From assembly GCA_023428135.1 (NCBI GenBank), contig JAEYZG010000032.1:124001-188000 (forward strand): DNA of 64,000 bases, written 5' to 3'. The notes beneath the pieces are model-generated. The model ran no database searches, was not told where the DNA came from, and saw only the letters and a list, made by a program, of their open reading frames with translations. This DNA comes from Bacteroidota bacterium (GTDB lineage Bacteria > Bacteroidota > Bacteroidia > Cytophagales > Cytophagaceae). This document shows, one piece after another, positions 8,594 to 18,826 of the stretch (the stretch's first letter is position 1; each line of letters begins with the position of its first letter). Position numbers and translations under genes: made by a program.

Positions 8594-9100
8594 CTAAGGA
8601 TTAGGGCTACTAAAATAATAGTCTGGATTTGGAGCAAGAAGTGATGGATCAAAAAGGCCAGGTTCGTCAGTTATTTCTTTATAATATCCCGCCTTAATTG
8701 ATTCCAATGTACTTTCCGGACTAAGAACTTCTCTAAGTGTATGCTCATAATCCAAAGTTATGATGCCTCCTTTTACTATCGGGAATTTTAATAAAAGATC
8801 TCTATCAATTCCTCTCAAAAGAAGACTTTGTAATGGTATATTAAACTCACAATGACCCAGGGCAATAAACAAATGTCGCTCTCCTCCACCGTGACTAAAT
8901 TCCTTGCTCGTTAAAATATCAATGAACTTGGCCTTTCCTTCAATTGGATCAATAATAAGATCTGATACTTTTCCCAAGGTTTCACCTTTATCATTAACAA
9001 CCTCATATCCGAGGAAACTTTCTTCGTCCACCAGATTACTGTGCTTCAAACCACTTAAGCGTGCTAAATGTCTTCTCCATTCCATCTCATCTTCTTCCAT
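8594..9100 (-). CDS. PRC-barrel domain protein
   Basis: 168 aa, soluble. About residues 24-60 (FLGYEVVNDKGETLGKVSDL followed by an acidic IDPIEGKAKFIDI strand) is a PRC-barrel, the small beta-barrel shared by photosynthetic reaction-centre H subunits and RimM, found in many stress-associated bacterial proteins. Function cannot be given. The start is supported by a strong Shine-Dalgarno sequence, AAAGGAGGT, 6 nt before the ATG; such sequences are rare in this phylum. The next upstream gene (9113-9745) is 12 bp away on the same strand, so the two are likely one operon. Confidence 0.75.
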   Translation of the reverse strand: MEEDEMEWRRHLARLSGLKHSNLVDEESFLGYEVVNDKGETLGKVSDLIIDPIEGKAKFIDILTSKEFSHGGGERHLFIALGHCEFNIPLQSLLLRGIDRDLLLKFPIVKGGIITLDYEHTLREVLSPESTLESIKAGYYKEITDEPGLFDPSLLAPNPDYYFSSPNP

Positions 9101-9112
9101 TATACACCTCCT

Positions 9113-9745
9113 TTATGATGGTCGCTCCATTTCATCAATAATATCTGCTACCTCAACAAAGAAATCCTCAACTTTATTTTTCTGTGTTTCTACAGATTTG
9201 TCCGGAGACAAAGAGCCGGCCATATTACTTATATTTCTGGACTCTTTATCGAGCGAAGGATAATTCTCCTTCTGAATTTCTGATACAACCTTTGAAGTTG
9301 AGTTAAATATATTTTTCAAATCACTTGGATTATCTGTCAGAGCTGGATTTTTTATCATATCATTTACCTTTCCATTAAACTCTTTTAGTCTCTCTACAAC
9401 TTCAGGATTACGTTTGCTCTCCGTACTAATAGCATTTAATGCCTGCGACATCTTTACAATAGCCTGCAGGGTTACAATATTATCTTTTCCAATAGATTTT
9501 TTTGCTTTTTTCGAATTTACAAATTCAAGAAAGTCAATGACTCTTTGTTCCTTGTTAAAATTTCTTGGAAGAGAATTAACATCAGCTTTATCACTATCAA
9601 CAGGAAAAGGTTCATAAACAACAATTTCTTCTGCCTCACTTGACTGATTCACATCTCCTGTTGTCATCTTAATATATATCCATGATCCTACCAGGATAAA
9701 AGCAAGAACGACTATCCATGGCCAGAAGGACTTTTTTTTATTCAT
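9113..9745 (-). CDS. hypothetical membrane-anchored protein
   Basis: 210 aa from the ATG at 9745, chosen over an in-frame ATG at 9760 because AAAGG lies 7 nt before it, whereas a purine run abuts the outer ATG directly. One membrane helix (about 7-25 after a KKK stretch, so an N-in signal anchor), then an acidic, helix-rich extracytoplasmic part without a recognised domain. It sits 12 bp upstream of the PRC-barrel gene and probably shares its transcript. Function unknown; the pairing with a PRC-barrel protein hints at an envelope or stress role. Confidence 0.6.
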   Translation of the reverse strand: MNKKKSFWPWIVVLAFILVGSWIYIKMTTGDVNQSSEAEEIVVYEPFPVDSDKADVNSLPRNFNKEQRVIDFLEFVNSKKAKKSIGKDNIVTLQAIVKMSQALNAISTESKRNPEVVERLKEFNGKVNDMIKNPALTDNPSDLKNIFNSTSKVVSEIQKENYPSLDKESRNISNMAGSLSPDKSVETQKNKVEDFFVEVADIIDEMERPS

Positions 9746-9824
9746 ATTAGTACCTTTCATCCCTTTCTCATATATAAAAAACCTGACTGAAAATATATTG
9801 GTTCAGGATTGTTGCCTATATAAA

Positions 9825-9855
9825 AAAAGCTCCCCGGAAAATCCGGGGAGCTTTT
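9825..9855 (-). terminator. intrinsic terminator of the DUF3467 / rpoC end of the cluster
   Basis: GC-rich hairpin with a 14-bp perfect stem (9825-9838 and 9842-9855) and a 3-nt loop. Read on the minus strand it is followed by a run of seven T. It lies 120 bp downstream of the DUF3467 stop codon and upstream of the next minus-strand gene. Confidence 0.85.
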
Positions 9856-9974
9856 GCTGTTTGAAAGATCCATTCTCTATGTCAATCATAACAAAGAGAA
9901 GCGAATCTAGCTAATTTATAGATATTTACAATAATCTAATTAATTATTTTTAATTATCGGAAAATATAATGAGC

Positions 9975-10307
9975 TCACGCTTCCCCCATTGTGCCACCAA
10001 AATTCATGGGAAATCTGGGAAAATCTTCTGTATTGTTAATTTCGCCAAAAGCCTCTTCATATTTTTTAACATTTTCTTTTAAGGCCACAACCAACCTTTT
10101 GGCATGTTCGGGTGTAATAACAATCCTGGCTTTTACTTTAGCTTTAGGTACGCCAGGCATAAGTCTAATGAAATCAATAACAAATTCACTATTGGAATGT
10201 GCAATCATTGCCAAATTGGAATACACACCTTCCGCTATTTCCTCAGTTAATTCTATGTTAATCTGATTCTGCTCGGTATTTTGATTTTTCTTTTTATCGT
10301 CTGCCAT
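9975..10307 (-). CDS. DUF3467 family protein
   Basis: 110 aa. Residues about 15-95 (INIELTEEIAEGVYSNLAMI, then HSNSEFVIDFIRLMPGVPKA and ITPEHAKRLVVALKENV) match DUF3467, a small family of unknown function found widely in Bacteroidota, often next to rpoC. It is separated from rpoC by about 100 bp containing a terminator-like hairpin, so it may be expressed by read-through or from its own promoter. Soluble, acidic. Confidence 0.82.
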   Translation of the reverse strand: MADDKKKNQNTEQNQINIELTEEIAEGVYSNLAMIAHSNSEFVIDFIRLMPGVPKAKVKARIVITPEHAKRLVVALKENVKKYEEAFGEINNTEDFPRFPMNFGGTMGEA

Positions 10308-10344
10308 ATTTTTTTCTATTAAATTCTAAAACAGATGTAAAAAA

Positions 10345-10387
10345 TAAGACCTTAGACTTCAATTATTTCTGAATGCCTAAGGTCTTA
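10345..10387 (-). terminator. terminator downstream of rpoC
   Basis: An 11-bp inverted repeat (10345-10355 and 10377-10387) with a 21-nt loop. On the minus strand it is followed by TTTTTTAC. It lies 19 bp after the rpoC stop codon. Confidence 0.75.
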
Positions 10388-10406
10388 ATACATCTATGCT
10401 AAAATA

Positions 10407-13400
10407 CTATTTCTCCTGAAGTTCTTCCTTCTTTGAAGCTTGATGAAAAGCCTCTCGAGAAGCATTAAGTTGATCGTATTCTTCCTTAGATCCCACAATG
10501 TACGACTGGTACTCTCTTTGTCCAGTTCCTGCAGGGATCAAGTGTCCCACAATAACGTTTTCTTTTAGCCCTTGTAGATAATCTACTTTTCCTCTGATTG
10601 AAGCCTCGCTCAGTACTTTTGTAGTTTCCTGGAATGATGCCGCAGAGATAAAGCTTTCTGTACCCAAAGAAGCCTGAGTAATACCTTGAAGAGTTGGTCT
10701 TGAAACAGCTGCCTCTGCATCTCGTACAGTGACAAGTTTCATATCTTTTCTCTTAAGACTTGAATTTTCATCTCTTAATCTTCTTGCAGTAACTATCATA
10801 CCTGGTTTTAGAGATTCAGAATCACCTGCATCTACAACAACTTTCTTATCTAACACGCTGTCATTTTCCTCTCTGAATGAGAATTTATCGACAACCTGAT
10901 TTTGAAGGAAGTTTGTGTCACCGGCTTCGATGATCTCTACTTTTTGCATCATCTGCCTTACTATAACCTCGCAATGCTTATCATTGATTTTTACACCTTG
11001 AAGTCTGTAAACCTCCTGAATTTCATTTACAAGATACTCCTGAACAGCTGTAGGCCCTTTGATTGCAAGGATATCCGAAGGAGTAATAGCTCCATCTGAT
11101 AATGGATAACCAGCTTTTACAAAGTCATTATCCTGAACCAAGATATGTTTAGAAAGAGGTACTAAGTATTTCTTTCTAACGCCATCTTTAGATTCGATAA
11201 AGATTTCTCTGTTACCTCTCTTGATACCACCATATGTTACCACACCATCGATTTCAGAAACAACAGCAGGGTTTGAAGGATTTCTTGCCTCGAATAACTC
11301 TGTTACTCTTGGAAGACCTCCAGTGATATCTCTTGTTTTACCAACAGCTCTCGGGATCTTTGCAAGAATTTGACCTGCCTTAACTTCCTGTTCGTTTTCA
11401 ACAGCAAGGTGGGCACCCACTGGAATGTTAAATGTTTTTGTTTCACCCTTTTTAGAGTGGACAAGTATCGCAGGGTTTTTAGATTTATCCTTAGTATCAA
11501 CAATAACTTTTTCTCTGTGTCCTGTTTGCTCATCTGACTCCTCGCGGAAAGTAACACCCTCTACGATAGCTTCAAATTCAATCCTTCCGTCAAACTCAGA
11601 AAGAATTACAGCGTTGTATGGATCCCAGTTACAGATATCCTGACCTTTGGTTACTTTGTCTCCTTCTTTCACTTTAAGGAAAGCTCCATAAGGAACGTGG
11701 TTTGTAATAAGAACTTTTTCATTCTTATCATCCATAATTCTTATTTCACCAGAACGTCCCATCACCACATCTACTCTGTCACCTTCGTTATTTGTAGTAA
11801 CGATAGATTTAACTTCGTCAAATGCGATTATACCTTCAAATTTAGCTTTGATAGAAGCATCGACAGCAATGTTAGAAGCAGTACCACCGACGTGGAATGT
11901 TCTAAGTGTAAGCTGTGTACCTGGCTCACCAATAGATTGTGCAGCAATAACACCAACAGCTTCTCCTCTTTCTACCATTCTACCTGTAGCAAGGTTTCTT
12001 CCGTAGCATTTTGCACATACACCTCTTCTTGATTCGCAAGTTAATACCGAACGGATCTCTACAGATTCAATAGCTGATTCGTCAATCGTTCTTGCAATAT
12101 TTTCATCCACTTCTTCTCCAGCTCCAATTACTAATTCATTTGTAATAGGATCAAAGATATCGTGAACAGTTACTCTACCTAAAATTCTTTCAGAAAGCGG
12201 CTCAACAACTTCTTCGTTATCTTTTAGTGCAGTAACAGTAAGTCCTCTTAGAGTACCACAATCTGGCTCATTGATAACAACGTCCTGTGCTACGTCTACA
12301 AGTCTCCTTGTTAGGTAACCAGCATCCGCAGTTTTAAGAGCTGTATCCGCAAGACCTTTTCTAGCACCGTGTGTAGAAATGAAGTATTCAATAACGTCCA
12401 GACCTTCTTTAAAGTTAGAAAGAATCGGGTTTTCAATAATCTCACCGATAGACCCCTGAAGGTTTTTCTGAGGTTTAGCCATAAGACCTCTCATACCACC
12501 AAGCTGACGAATCTGCTCTCTAGAACCTCTCGCTCCTGAGTGCATCATCATATAGATGGAGTTGAATCCCTGCTGATCACTTTCAAGCTGCTGCATTAGA
12601 GTTTCAGTGATCTGAGAGTTGATCCTTGTCCAGATATCAATTACCTGATTATATCTTTCGTTATCTGTGATCAATCCCATCAGGTAGTTGTTCCAAACAG
12701 CATCCACATCTTCCTTCGCCTGAAGAACAAGAATATTTTTAGCATCAGGAACTTTAACATCGGAAAGACCAATAGAAAGTCCACCTCTAAATGCAGACAT
12801 AAATCCTAGTTGTTTGATATCATCAAGGAAATGTGCTGTTCTAGAGTTACCAGCCACTTTGAATACGTGTCCGATAATCTGCTGAAGTTTTTTCTTCGTT
12901 AACAACTCATTGATATAACCTACTTCTTCTGGAACAAGCAAGTTGAATAAAACTCTACCTGCAACAGTATCGATAAGTTTTTTATCAAGTTCTCCGTTTT
13001 CATTTCTCACATTTACACGCACTTTTATGTGTGCGTGCTGAGAAAGTCTACCTTCATTCAAGGCAATAACAACCTCTTCCGGACCATAGAACACCTTGCC
13101 TTCGCCAAGTACAGGATATTCAGGAGTTGATTTTCTTCCTTTGGTCACATAGTATAAACCAAGAACCATGTCCTGAGAAGGTACAGTAATAGGAGCACCG
13201 TTTGCAGGGTTAAGGATGTTATGAGAAGCAAGCATTAATACTGATGCTTCCAGAATAGCTTCCTGACCTAGTGGTACGTGTACCGCCATCTGGTCACCGT
13301 CAAAGTCGGCGTTGAATGCAGTACAAACCAGTGGATGCAACTGAATCGCTTTACCCTCAATAAGTTTAGGCTGGAATGCCTGAATACCTAATCTGTGAAG

Positions 13401-14726
13401 CGTTGGAGCACGGTTTAGAAGTACAGGGTGTCCTTTCAATACATTTTCAAGGATATCCCATACAACAGGATCTTTTCTGTCAACTATTTTCTTTGCAGAC
13501 TTAACAGTTTTAACAATTCCTCTTTCAATCAGTTTTCTTATAATAAATGGCTTGAACAACTCAGCAGCCATGTCTTTAGGAAGACCGCACTCATGAAGTT
13601 TTAATTCAGGACCAACAACAATAACCGAACGACCAGAATAGTCAACCCTTTTACCAAGAAGGTTTTGACGGAAACGACCTTGCTTTCCTTTAAGCATATC
13701 ACTTAAAGACTTCAATGCCCTGTTACCTTCAGCTCTAACTGCATTTACTTTTCTTGAGTTATCGAAAAGAGAATCAACAGCCTCTTGAAGCATACGTTTC
13801 TCATTTCTAAGAATTACTTCAGGAGCCTTTATTTCAATAAGTCTTTTCAGACGGTTATTTCTGATAATAACTCTTCTGTATAGGTCATTTAAGTCAGATG
13901 TTGCAAAACGACCACCATCCAAAGGTACAAGAGGACGAAGTTCAGGAGGAATAACAGGAACCATTCTGACAACCATCCATTCAGGTTTGTTCTCAATACG
14001 AGTTCTTGCATCTCTGAAAGCTTCTACTACTTTAAGTCTTTTTAAAGCTTCTGCTTTTCTTTGCTGAGAAGTATCGTTTGCAGCAGCGTGTCTTAAGCTA
14101 TAAGAAAGCTCATCAAGTTTAATTCTTGATAAAAGCATTTCCAGAGCATCAGCACCCATTTTTGCAATGAACTTATTCGGATCTTCATCATCAAGCATTT
14201 GGTTTTCTCTTGGAAGTTTATCCAGGATATCCAAATACTCATCTTCTGTCAAGAAGTCCAGATAGTTGATACCATCTTCAGATTTTACACCTGACTGGAT
14301 TACAACATATCTTTCATAATAAATTATTTGATCAAGTTTTTTAGTAGGCAAGCCTAATAAATAACCTATCTTATTTGGTAAAGATCTGAAATACCAGATA
14401 TGAGCAACAGGAACAACAAGTTCGATGTGTCCCATTCTTTCCCTTCTAACCTTTTTCTCAGTTACCTCAACACCACATCTGTCACAGATAATACCTTTAT
14501 ATCTAATTCTTTTGTATTTACCGCAATGACACTCCCAATCTTTTACAGGACCAAATATTCTTTCGCAGAATAGTCCACCCATTTCAGGTTTGTAGGTTCT
14601 GTAATTGATCGTCTCCGGTTGCGTTACTTCTCCATGAGAGCTTTCCAAAATGGATTCAGGTGAAGCAAGGCTAATGGTGACTTTTGAGAAGTCCTGATTT
14701 AATTTTTTATTTTTTCTGAAAGCCAT
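10407..14726 (-). CDS. rpoC: DNA-directed RNA polymerase subunit beta'
   Basis: 1439 aa, normal for Bacteroidota. The catalytic Mg-binding motif NADFDGDQMAVHVPL has Asp474, Asp476 and Asp478. An N-terminal zinc ribbon (CHCGKYKR ... CDRCGVEV) and the second zinc site (CESRRGVCAKCYG) are present, as are the bridge/trigger helix region (GARGSREQIRQLGGMRGLM) and C-terminal jaw. It forms the catalytic core with rpoB, whose gene ends 80 bp upstream. The only notable sequence in that gap is a hairpin (14771-14795). Intact; no intein or frameshift seen. Confidence 0.99.
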   Translation of the reverse strand: MAFRKNKKLNQDFSKVTISLASPESILESSHGEVTQPETINYRTYKPEMGGLFCERIFGPVKDWECHCGKYKRIRYKGIICDRCGVEVTEKKVRRERMGHIELVVPVAHIWYFRSLPNKIGYLLGLPTKKLDQIIYYERYVVIQSGVKSEDGINYLDFLTEDEYLDILDKLPRENQMLDDEDPNKFIAKMGADALEMLLSRIKLDELSYSLRHAAANDTSQQRKAEALKRLKVVEAFRDARTRIENKPEWMVVRMVPVIPPELRPLVPLDGGRFATSDLNDLYRRVIIRNNRLKRLIEIKAPEVILRNEKRMLQEAVDSLFDNSRKVNAVRAEGNRALKSLSDMLKGKQGRFRQNLLGKRVDYSGRSVIVVGPELKLHECGLPKDMAAELFKPFIIRKLIERGIVKTVKSAKKIVDRKDPVVWDILENVLKGHPVLLNRAPTLHRLGIQAFQPKLIEGKAIQLHPLVCTAFNADFDGDQMAVHVPLGQEAILEASVLMLASHNILNPANGAPITVPSQDMVLGLYYVTKGRKSTPEYPVLGEGKVFYGPEEVVIALNEGRLSQHAHIKVRVNVRNENGELDKKLIDTVAGRVLFNLLVPEEVGYINELLTKKKLQQIIGHVFKVAGNSRTAHFLDDIKQLGFMSAFRGGLSIGLSDVKVPDAKNILVLQAKEDVDAVWNNYLMGLITDNERYNQVIDIWTRINSQITETLMQQLESDQQGFNSIYMMMHSGARGSREQIRQLGGMRGLMAKPQKNLQGSIGEIIENPILSNFKEGLDVIEYFISTHGARKGLADTALKTADAGYLTRRLVDVAQDVVINEPDCGTLRGLTVTALKDNEEVVEPLSERILGRVTVHDIFDPITNELVIGAGEEVDENIARTIDESAIESVEIRSVLTCESRRGVCAKCYGRNLATGRMVERGEAVGVIAAQSIGEPGTQLTLRTFHVGGTASNIAVDASIKAKFEGIIAFDEVKSIVTTNNEGDRVDVVMGRSGEIRIMDDKNEKVLITNHVPYGAFLKVKEGDKVTKGQDICNWDPYNAVILSEFDGRIEFEAIVEGVTFREESDEQTGHREKVIVDTKDKSKNPAILVHSKKGETKTFNIPVGAHLAVENEQEVKAGQILAKIPRAVGKTRDITGGLPRVTELFEARNPSNPAVVSEIDGVVTYGGIKRGNREIFIESKDGVRKKYLVPLSKHILVQDNDFVKAGYPLSDGAITPSDILAIKGPTAVQEYLVNEIQEVYRLQGVKINDKHCEVIVRQMMQKVEIIEAGDTNFLQNQVVDKFSFREENDSVLDKKVVVDAGDSESLKPGMIVTARRLRDENSSLKRKDMKLVTVRDAEAAVSRPTLQGITQASLGTESFISAASFQETTKVLSEASIRGKVDYLQGLKENVIVGHLIPAGTGQREYQSYIVGSKEEYDQLNASREAFHQASKKEELQEK

Positions 14727-14770
14727 CTTTTAGGTTTTATATCCTGAAACAAACTTAAAAAAATATGAAT

Positions 14771-14795
14771 AGCTGCCGGATTAATTCCGGCAGCT
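14771..14795 (-). terminator. hairpin between rpoB and rpoC (possible attenuator or processing site)
   Basis: A perfect 10-bp GC-containing stem (14771-14780 and 14786-14795) with a 5-nt loop. It lies about 11 bp after the rpoB stop. On the minus strand a T-run occurs only about 7 nt beyond the stem, so termination would be partial at best. It may set the rpoB:rpoC ratio or stabilise the processed mRNA. Confidence 0.55.
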
Positions 14796-14806
14796 TTGGT
14801 TAATGA

Positions 14807-17800
14807 TTAGTCTAAAGTGATTTCCAGCGCAAGGCCTCTTAACTCGTGAACCAATACGTTGAAGGATTCCGGTATATTCGGCTTAGGCATATTTTCACCT
14901 TTAACTATGGCTTCATAAGCTTTTGCTCTACCTATAACGTCATCAGATTTTACGGTCAGAATTTCCTGAAGAACGTTTGCTGCACCGAATGCCTCAAGTG
15001 CCCAAACCTCCATTTCTCCAAATCTCTGACCTCCGAACTGAGCTTTACCTCCAAGTGGCTGTTGAGTAATCAATGAATATGGACCGATTGAACGGGCATG
15101 CATCTTATCATCAACTAAGTGACCAAGTTTCAGCATATAAATCACACCCACAGTAACCGGCTGATCAAATCTTTGACCAGACAATCCATCATGTAAATAT
15201 GTTCTTCCAAAAGAAGGTAGACCTGCTAAATTCAATTCGTTTGCAACCTCTTCTTCGCTTGCACCATCAAAAATTGGTGTAGCATAGGTCTTGCCAAGTT
15301 TTAATCCTGCCCATCCTAGAACAGTTTCATAAATCTGACCAAGGTTCATACGAGAAGGTACACCAAGCGGATTTAGCACAATATCTACAGGAGTTCCATC
15401 TGCAAGGAATGGCATATCTTCATCACGAACTATTTTAGCTACAACCCCTTTGTTACCGTGACGACCCGCCATTTTATCACCCACTTTCAATTTACGCTTT
15501 TTAGCTACGTAAACTTTAGCAAGCTGAACTATTCCAGCTGGAAGTTCATCTCCAACTTCCAAAGTGAATCTTTCACGCTTAAATCTTCCTGAAAGTTCAT
15601 TTCTTTTTCTGTTGTAATTTTTAACAAGACTGTGGATCATTGCATTGATTTTCTCCTCAGAAGTCCAGCCTTCAAGGATCAAATCACCCAAAAGATTCAC
15701 CTCTTCCTGTACATTGTATGTACTTTCGTCTCTATAGCTGTTACGCTCAGGGAAAACGTTTTCAGAAATATTTCTTCTGTTAAATTTCACACCTTTGGAT
15801 ATAATCTCATCTCCAAATTTGTGCTTAACTCCATTACTAGTTTTACCATCCAGCAATTCAACCATTTTCTCAATCATCGTAGCTCTGATTGCTAAAAGGT
15901 CTTTACTATATTTTGCTTTTAATGTATCAACTTGTTTTTTGGATTTCGCTCTGATGTCTTTATCCTTTTTAGGACGAGAGAACAGTTTTGTATCAATTAC
16001 AACACCTCTTAAAGACGGAGAAGCTTTTAGTGAAGCATCTTTAACATCTCCAGCTTTATCACCGAAGATAGCTCTTAGGAGTTTTTCTTCAGGTGTTGGA
16101 TCAGTTTCACCTTTAGGAGTGATTTTACCTATTAGAATATCTCCTTCTTTAACTTCAGCACCAATACGTACAATTCCGTTTTCGTCAAGGTTTTTAACAG
16201 CCTCTTCACTTACGTTTGGAATCTCAGAAGTAAGCTCCTCTTCCCCTCTCTTTGTATCCCTAACTTCGAGTTCAAATTCTTCAATGTGTATTGAAGTGAA
16301 GATATCATCACGAACGACTTTCTCTGAAATAACGATAGCATCCTCGAAGTTGTATCCTTGCCATGGCATGAAAGCTACTTTTAGGTTTCTACCAAGAGCA
16401 AGCTCTCCGTTATTTGTAGCATACCCCTCGCAAAGAACCTGGCCTTTTTTAACTCTTTGGCCTTTAAATACTATAGGCTTAAGATTTATACAAGTATCCT
16501 GGTTAGTTCTTCTGAATTTAACAAGATCATATGTTTTGCTTTCGGTATCAAAGCTTACAAGCTTTTCGTCGTCGTTAAGATCATACTTAATAACTATTTT
16601 CTTAGCATCAACAAAATCTACAATTCCTTCACCTTCTGCAGTTACAAGAGCTCTTGAATCAACAGCTACACGACCTTCAAGACCTGTTCCAACAATTGGA
16701 GCTTCAGGCTTTAATAAAGGTACAGCCTGACGTTGCATGTTTGAACCCATCAATGCACGGTTAGCATCGTCATGCTCAAGGAATGGAATCAAAGAAGCCG
16801 CAACAGAAACGATCTGATTTGGCGCAACGTCCATGTAAGACAATTTATCTGGCTCAACAACTGGGAAGTCACCTTCATATCTTGCTTTAACTTTATCAAG
16901 CATGAAGTTACCAGTGTTATCGATTTTCGCATTAGCCTGAGCAATATTATGACGATCTTCTTCTTCTGCAGTTAAATAAACAGGATCTTTCAAGCTCACT
17001 TTACCTTCTTCAACTTTCAGGTAAGGAGTCTCAATAAAGCCCATGTTATTTACTTTTGCATGAACACAAAGAGAAGAAATAAGACCGATATTTGGTCCCT
17101 CTGGAGTTTCGATAGTACAAAGACGACCGTAGTGTGTATAGTGAACGTCACGAACCTCGAAACCGGCTCTTTCTCTTGAAAGACCACCAGGCCCAAGGGC
17201 CGACATTCTTCTTTTATGTGTAATCTCAGCCAGTGGATTTGTCTGATCCATGAATTGAGATAACTGGTTTGTACCAAAGAAGGAATTGATTACAGAAGAA
17301 AGAGTTCTTGCATTAATAAGGTCAACAGGTTTAAAATCCTCATTATCCCTTACGTTCATTCTTTCTTTGATAGTTCTAGCCATTCTGGCTAAACCTACTC
17401 CGAACTGGCTATATAACTGCTCTCCTACAGTTCTTACTCTTCTGTTACTCAAATGGTCAATATCATCAACAACAGCTTTAGAATTTATAAGACCTATAAG
17501 ATATTTAACAATGCTTATAATATCCTGAGTTGTTAATACTCTGATATCAGAAGCGATCTCAAGACCCAGTTTTTTGTTGATTCTATATCTACCAACTTCA
17601 CCAAGATCATATCTCTTATCACTGAAGAAAAGGTTATGTATGATATCTCTTGCTGTTTGTTCATCAGGAGCCTCTGTATTTCTAAGTTGTCTATAGATAG
17701 TTTCTACAGCTTCTTTTTCAGAGTTTGAATTATCCTTTTGAAGAGTATTATAAATAATAGTGTAATCAGCTATATTTATGTCTTCTCTATGAAGAATAAT

Positions 17801-18676
17801 AGATTTTGTGTTTGAATCTAGGATAGTGTCGATATCTTCTTCAGAAATAACAGAGTCTCTTTCCAAAAGAACTTCATTTCTATCAATTGAAACAACCTCA
17901 CCAGTATCTTCATCAACAAAGTCTTCAGTCCAGCTTCTAAGTACCCTAGCCGCTAACTTCCGACCTGTAACTTTCTTTAAAGAAGCTTTATTAGCTTCCA
18001 CTTCTTCTGATAAACCGAATAGGTCTAGAATATCTTTATCTGAGCCGTACCCTATAGCACGTAGAAGAGTAGTCACTGGAAACTTTTTCTTTCTATCGAT
18101 ATAAGCGTACATCACGTTGTTAACGTCAGTAGCGAATTCGATCCAGGATCCTTTAAAAGGGATAATTCTGGCAGAATAAAGTTTTGTTCCGTTTGTATGT
18201 TTACTTTGAGCGAAAAAAACTCCTGGAGATCTGTGTAGCTGAGAAACAATAACCCTTTCTGCCCCGTTTACTATAAAAGATCCCTTTAGAGTCATATAAG
18301 GTATATTCCCAAGGAATACCTCTTGCTCTATTGTTTGGAAATCTTCGTTGTCTTCGTCATTGCAGGAAAGTCTCAACTTCGCCTTAAGAGGCACAGAATA
18401 AGTAAGACCTCTATCAATACATTCGTCAACGGAATATTTGGGCGGGTCTATTGTATAATCAATAAACTCGAGAACAAAATTTTCCCTTGAATCGCTGATA
18501 GGGAAATTTTCCGCAAATACTTTATACAAACCCTCCTGTGTACGGCTTTCAGAGGGCGTATCAATCTGAAAGAAATCCTCAAAGGATTGTAATTGCACAT
18601 CTAGAAAATCAGGATAATCAATTAGAGATTTTCTTGAAGCAAAACTTATTCTTTCTCCTTTATTATTGATAGCCAA
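14807..18676 (-). CDS. rpoB: DNA-directed RNA polymerase subunit beta
   Basis: 1289 aa. The rifampicin region is recognisable (FGTNQLSQFMDQTNPLAEI, then HKRRMSALGPGGLSRERAGF), as are the conserved EGPNIGLI, the switch/flap region and the C-terminal GKAQFGGQRFGEMEVWALEA. At the rifampicin-contact positions the residues appear wild type (Q, D, H, S by eye). Second gene from the end of the tuf-secE-nusG-ribosomal protein-rpo cluster. The gap to rplL upstream (150 bp) contains a terminator-like attenuator. Intact. Confidence 0.99.
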   Translation of the reverse strand: MAINNKGERISFASRKSLIDYPDFLDVQLQSFEDFFQIDTPSESRTQEGLYKVFAENFPISDSRENFVLEFIDYTIDPPKYSVDECIDRGLTYSVPLKAKLRLSCNDEDNEDFQTIEQEVFLGNIPYMTLKGSFIVNGAERVIVSQLHRSPGVFFAQSKHTNGTKLYSARIIPFKGSWIEFATDVNNVMYAYIDRKKKFPVTTLLRAIGYGSDKDILDLFGLSEEVEANKASLKKVTGRKLAARVLRSWTEDFVDEDTGEVVSIDRNEVLLERDSVISEEDIDTILDSNTKSIILHREDINIADYTIIYNTLQKDNSNSEKEAVETIYRQLRNTEAPDEQTARDIIHNLFFSDKRYDLGEVGRYRINKKLGLEIASDIRVLTTQDIISIVKYLIGLINSKAVVDDIDHLSNRRVRTVGEQLYSQFGVGLARMARTIKERMNVRDNEDFKPVDLINARTLSSVINSFFGTNQLSQFMDQTNPLAEITHKRRMSALGPGGLSRERAGFEVRDVHYTHYGRLCTIETPEGPNIGLISSLCVHAKVNNMGFIETPYLKVEEGKVSLKDPVYLTAEEEDRHNIAQANAKIDNTGNFMLDKVKARYEGDFPVVEPDKLSYMDVAPNQIVSVAASLIPFLEHDDANRALMGSNMQRQAVPLLKPEAPIVGTGLEGRVAVDSRALVTAEGEGIVDFVDAKKIVIKYDLNDDEKLVSFDTESKTYDLVKFRRTNQDTCINLKPIVFKGQRVKKGQVLCEGYATNNGELALGRNLKVAFMPWQGYNFEDAIVISEKVVRDDIFTSIHIEEFELEVRDTKRGEEELTSEIPNVSEEAVKNLDENGIVRIGAEVKEGDILIGKITPKGETDPTPEEKLLRAIFGDKAGDVKDASLKASPSLRGVVIDTKLFSRPKKDKDIRAKSKKQVDTLKAKYSKDLLAIRATMIEKMVELLDGKTSNGVKHKFGDEIISKGVKFNRRNISENVFPERNSYRDESTYNVQEEVNLLGDLILEGWTSEEKINAMIHSLVKNYNRKRNELSGRFKRERFTLEVGDELPAGIVQLAKVYVAKKRKLKVGDKMAGRHGNKGVVAKIVRDEDMPFLADGTPVDIVLNPLGVPSRMNLGQIYETVLGWAGLKLGKTYATPIFDGASEEEVANELNLAGLPSFGRTYLHDGLSGQRFDQPVTVGVIYMLKLGHLVDDKMHARSIGPYSLITQQPLGGKAQFGGQRFGEMEVWALEAFGAANVLQEILTVKSDDVIGRAKAYEAIVKGENMPKPNIPESFNVLVHELRGLALEITLD

Positions 18677-18760
18677 TGCTTTATAAGTTTGGTTAGTGAA
18701 TAATTTTTAAATATTATTACTTAAATCAAGGGGTACCTGAAAGGTTTATACCCACAAACA

Positions 18761-18790
18761 GCAAAAGACCTGACTATGTTGCCAGGCCTT
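18761..18790 (-). terminator. attenuator-like hairpin between rplL and rpoB
   Basis: On the minus strand, a 10-bp stem with two G-U pairs (18781-18790 and 18765-18774) and a 6-nt loop is followed by TTTTGCTGTTT. It lies 37 bp after rplL. Partial termination between rplL and rpoB is well known in other bacteria and reduces polymerase relative to ribosomal-protein transcripts; the same role is inferred here. Confidence 0.7.
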
Positions 18791-18826
18791 GAAATTATTT
18801 TTAAGGCTGTTAAAGGTAATCTTACC

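Noticed and set aside
15795..16730. A 311-codon plus-strand open frame opposite rpoB
   Set aside because: It is antisense to a highly conserved gene, has a low-complexity Ser/Leu/Thr composition and no domain; it is a shadow of rpoB codon use.
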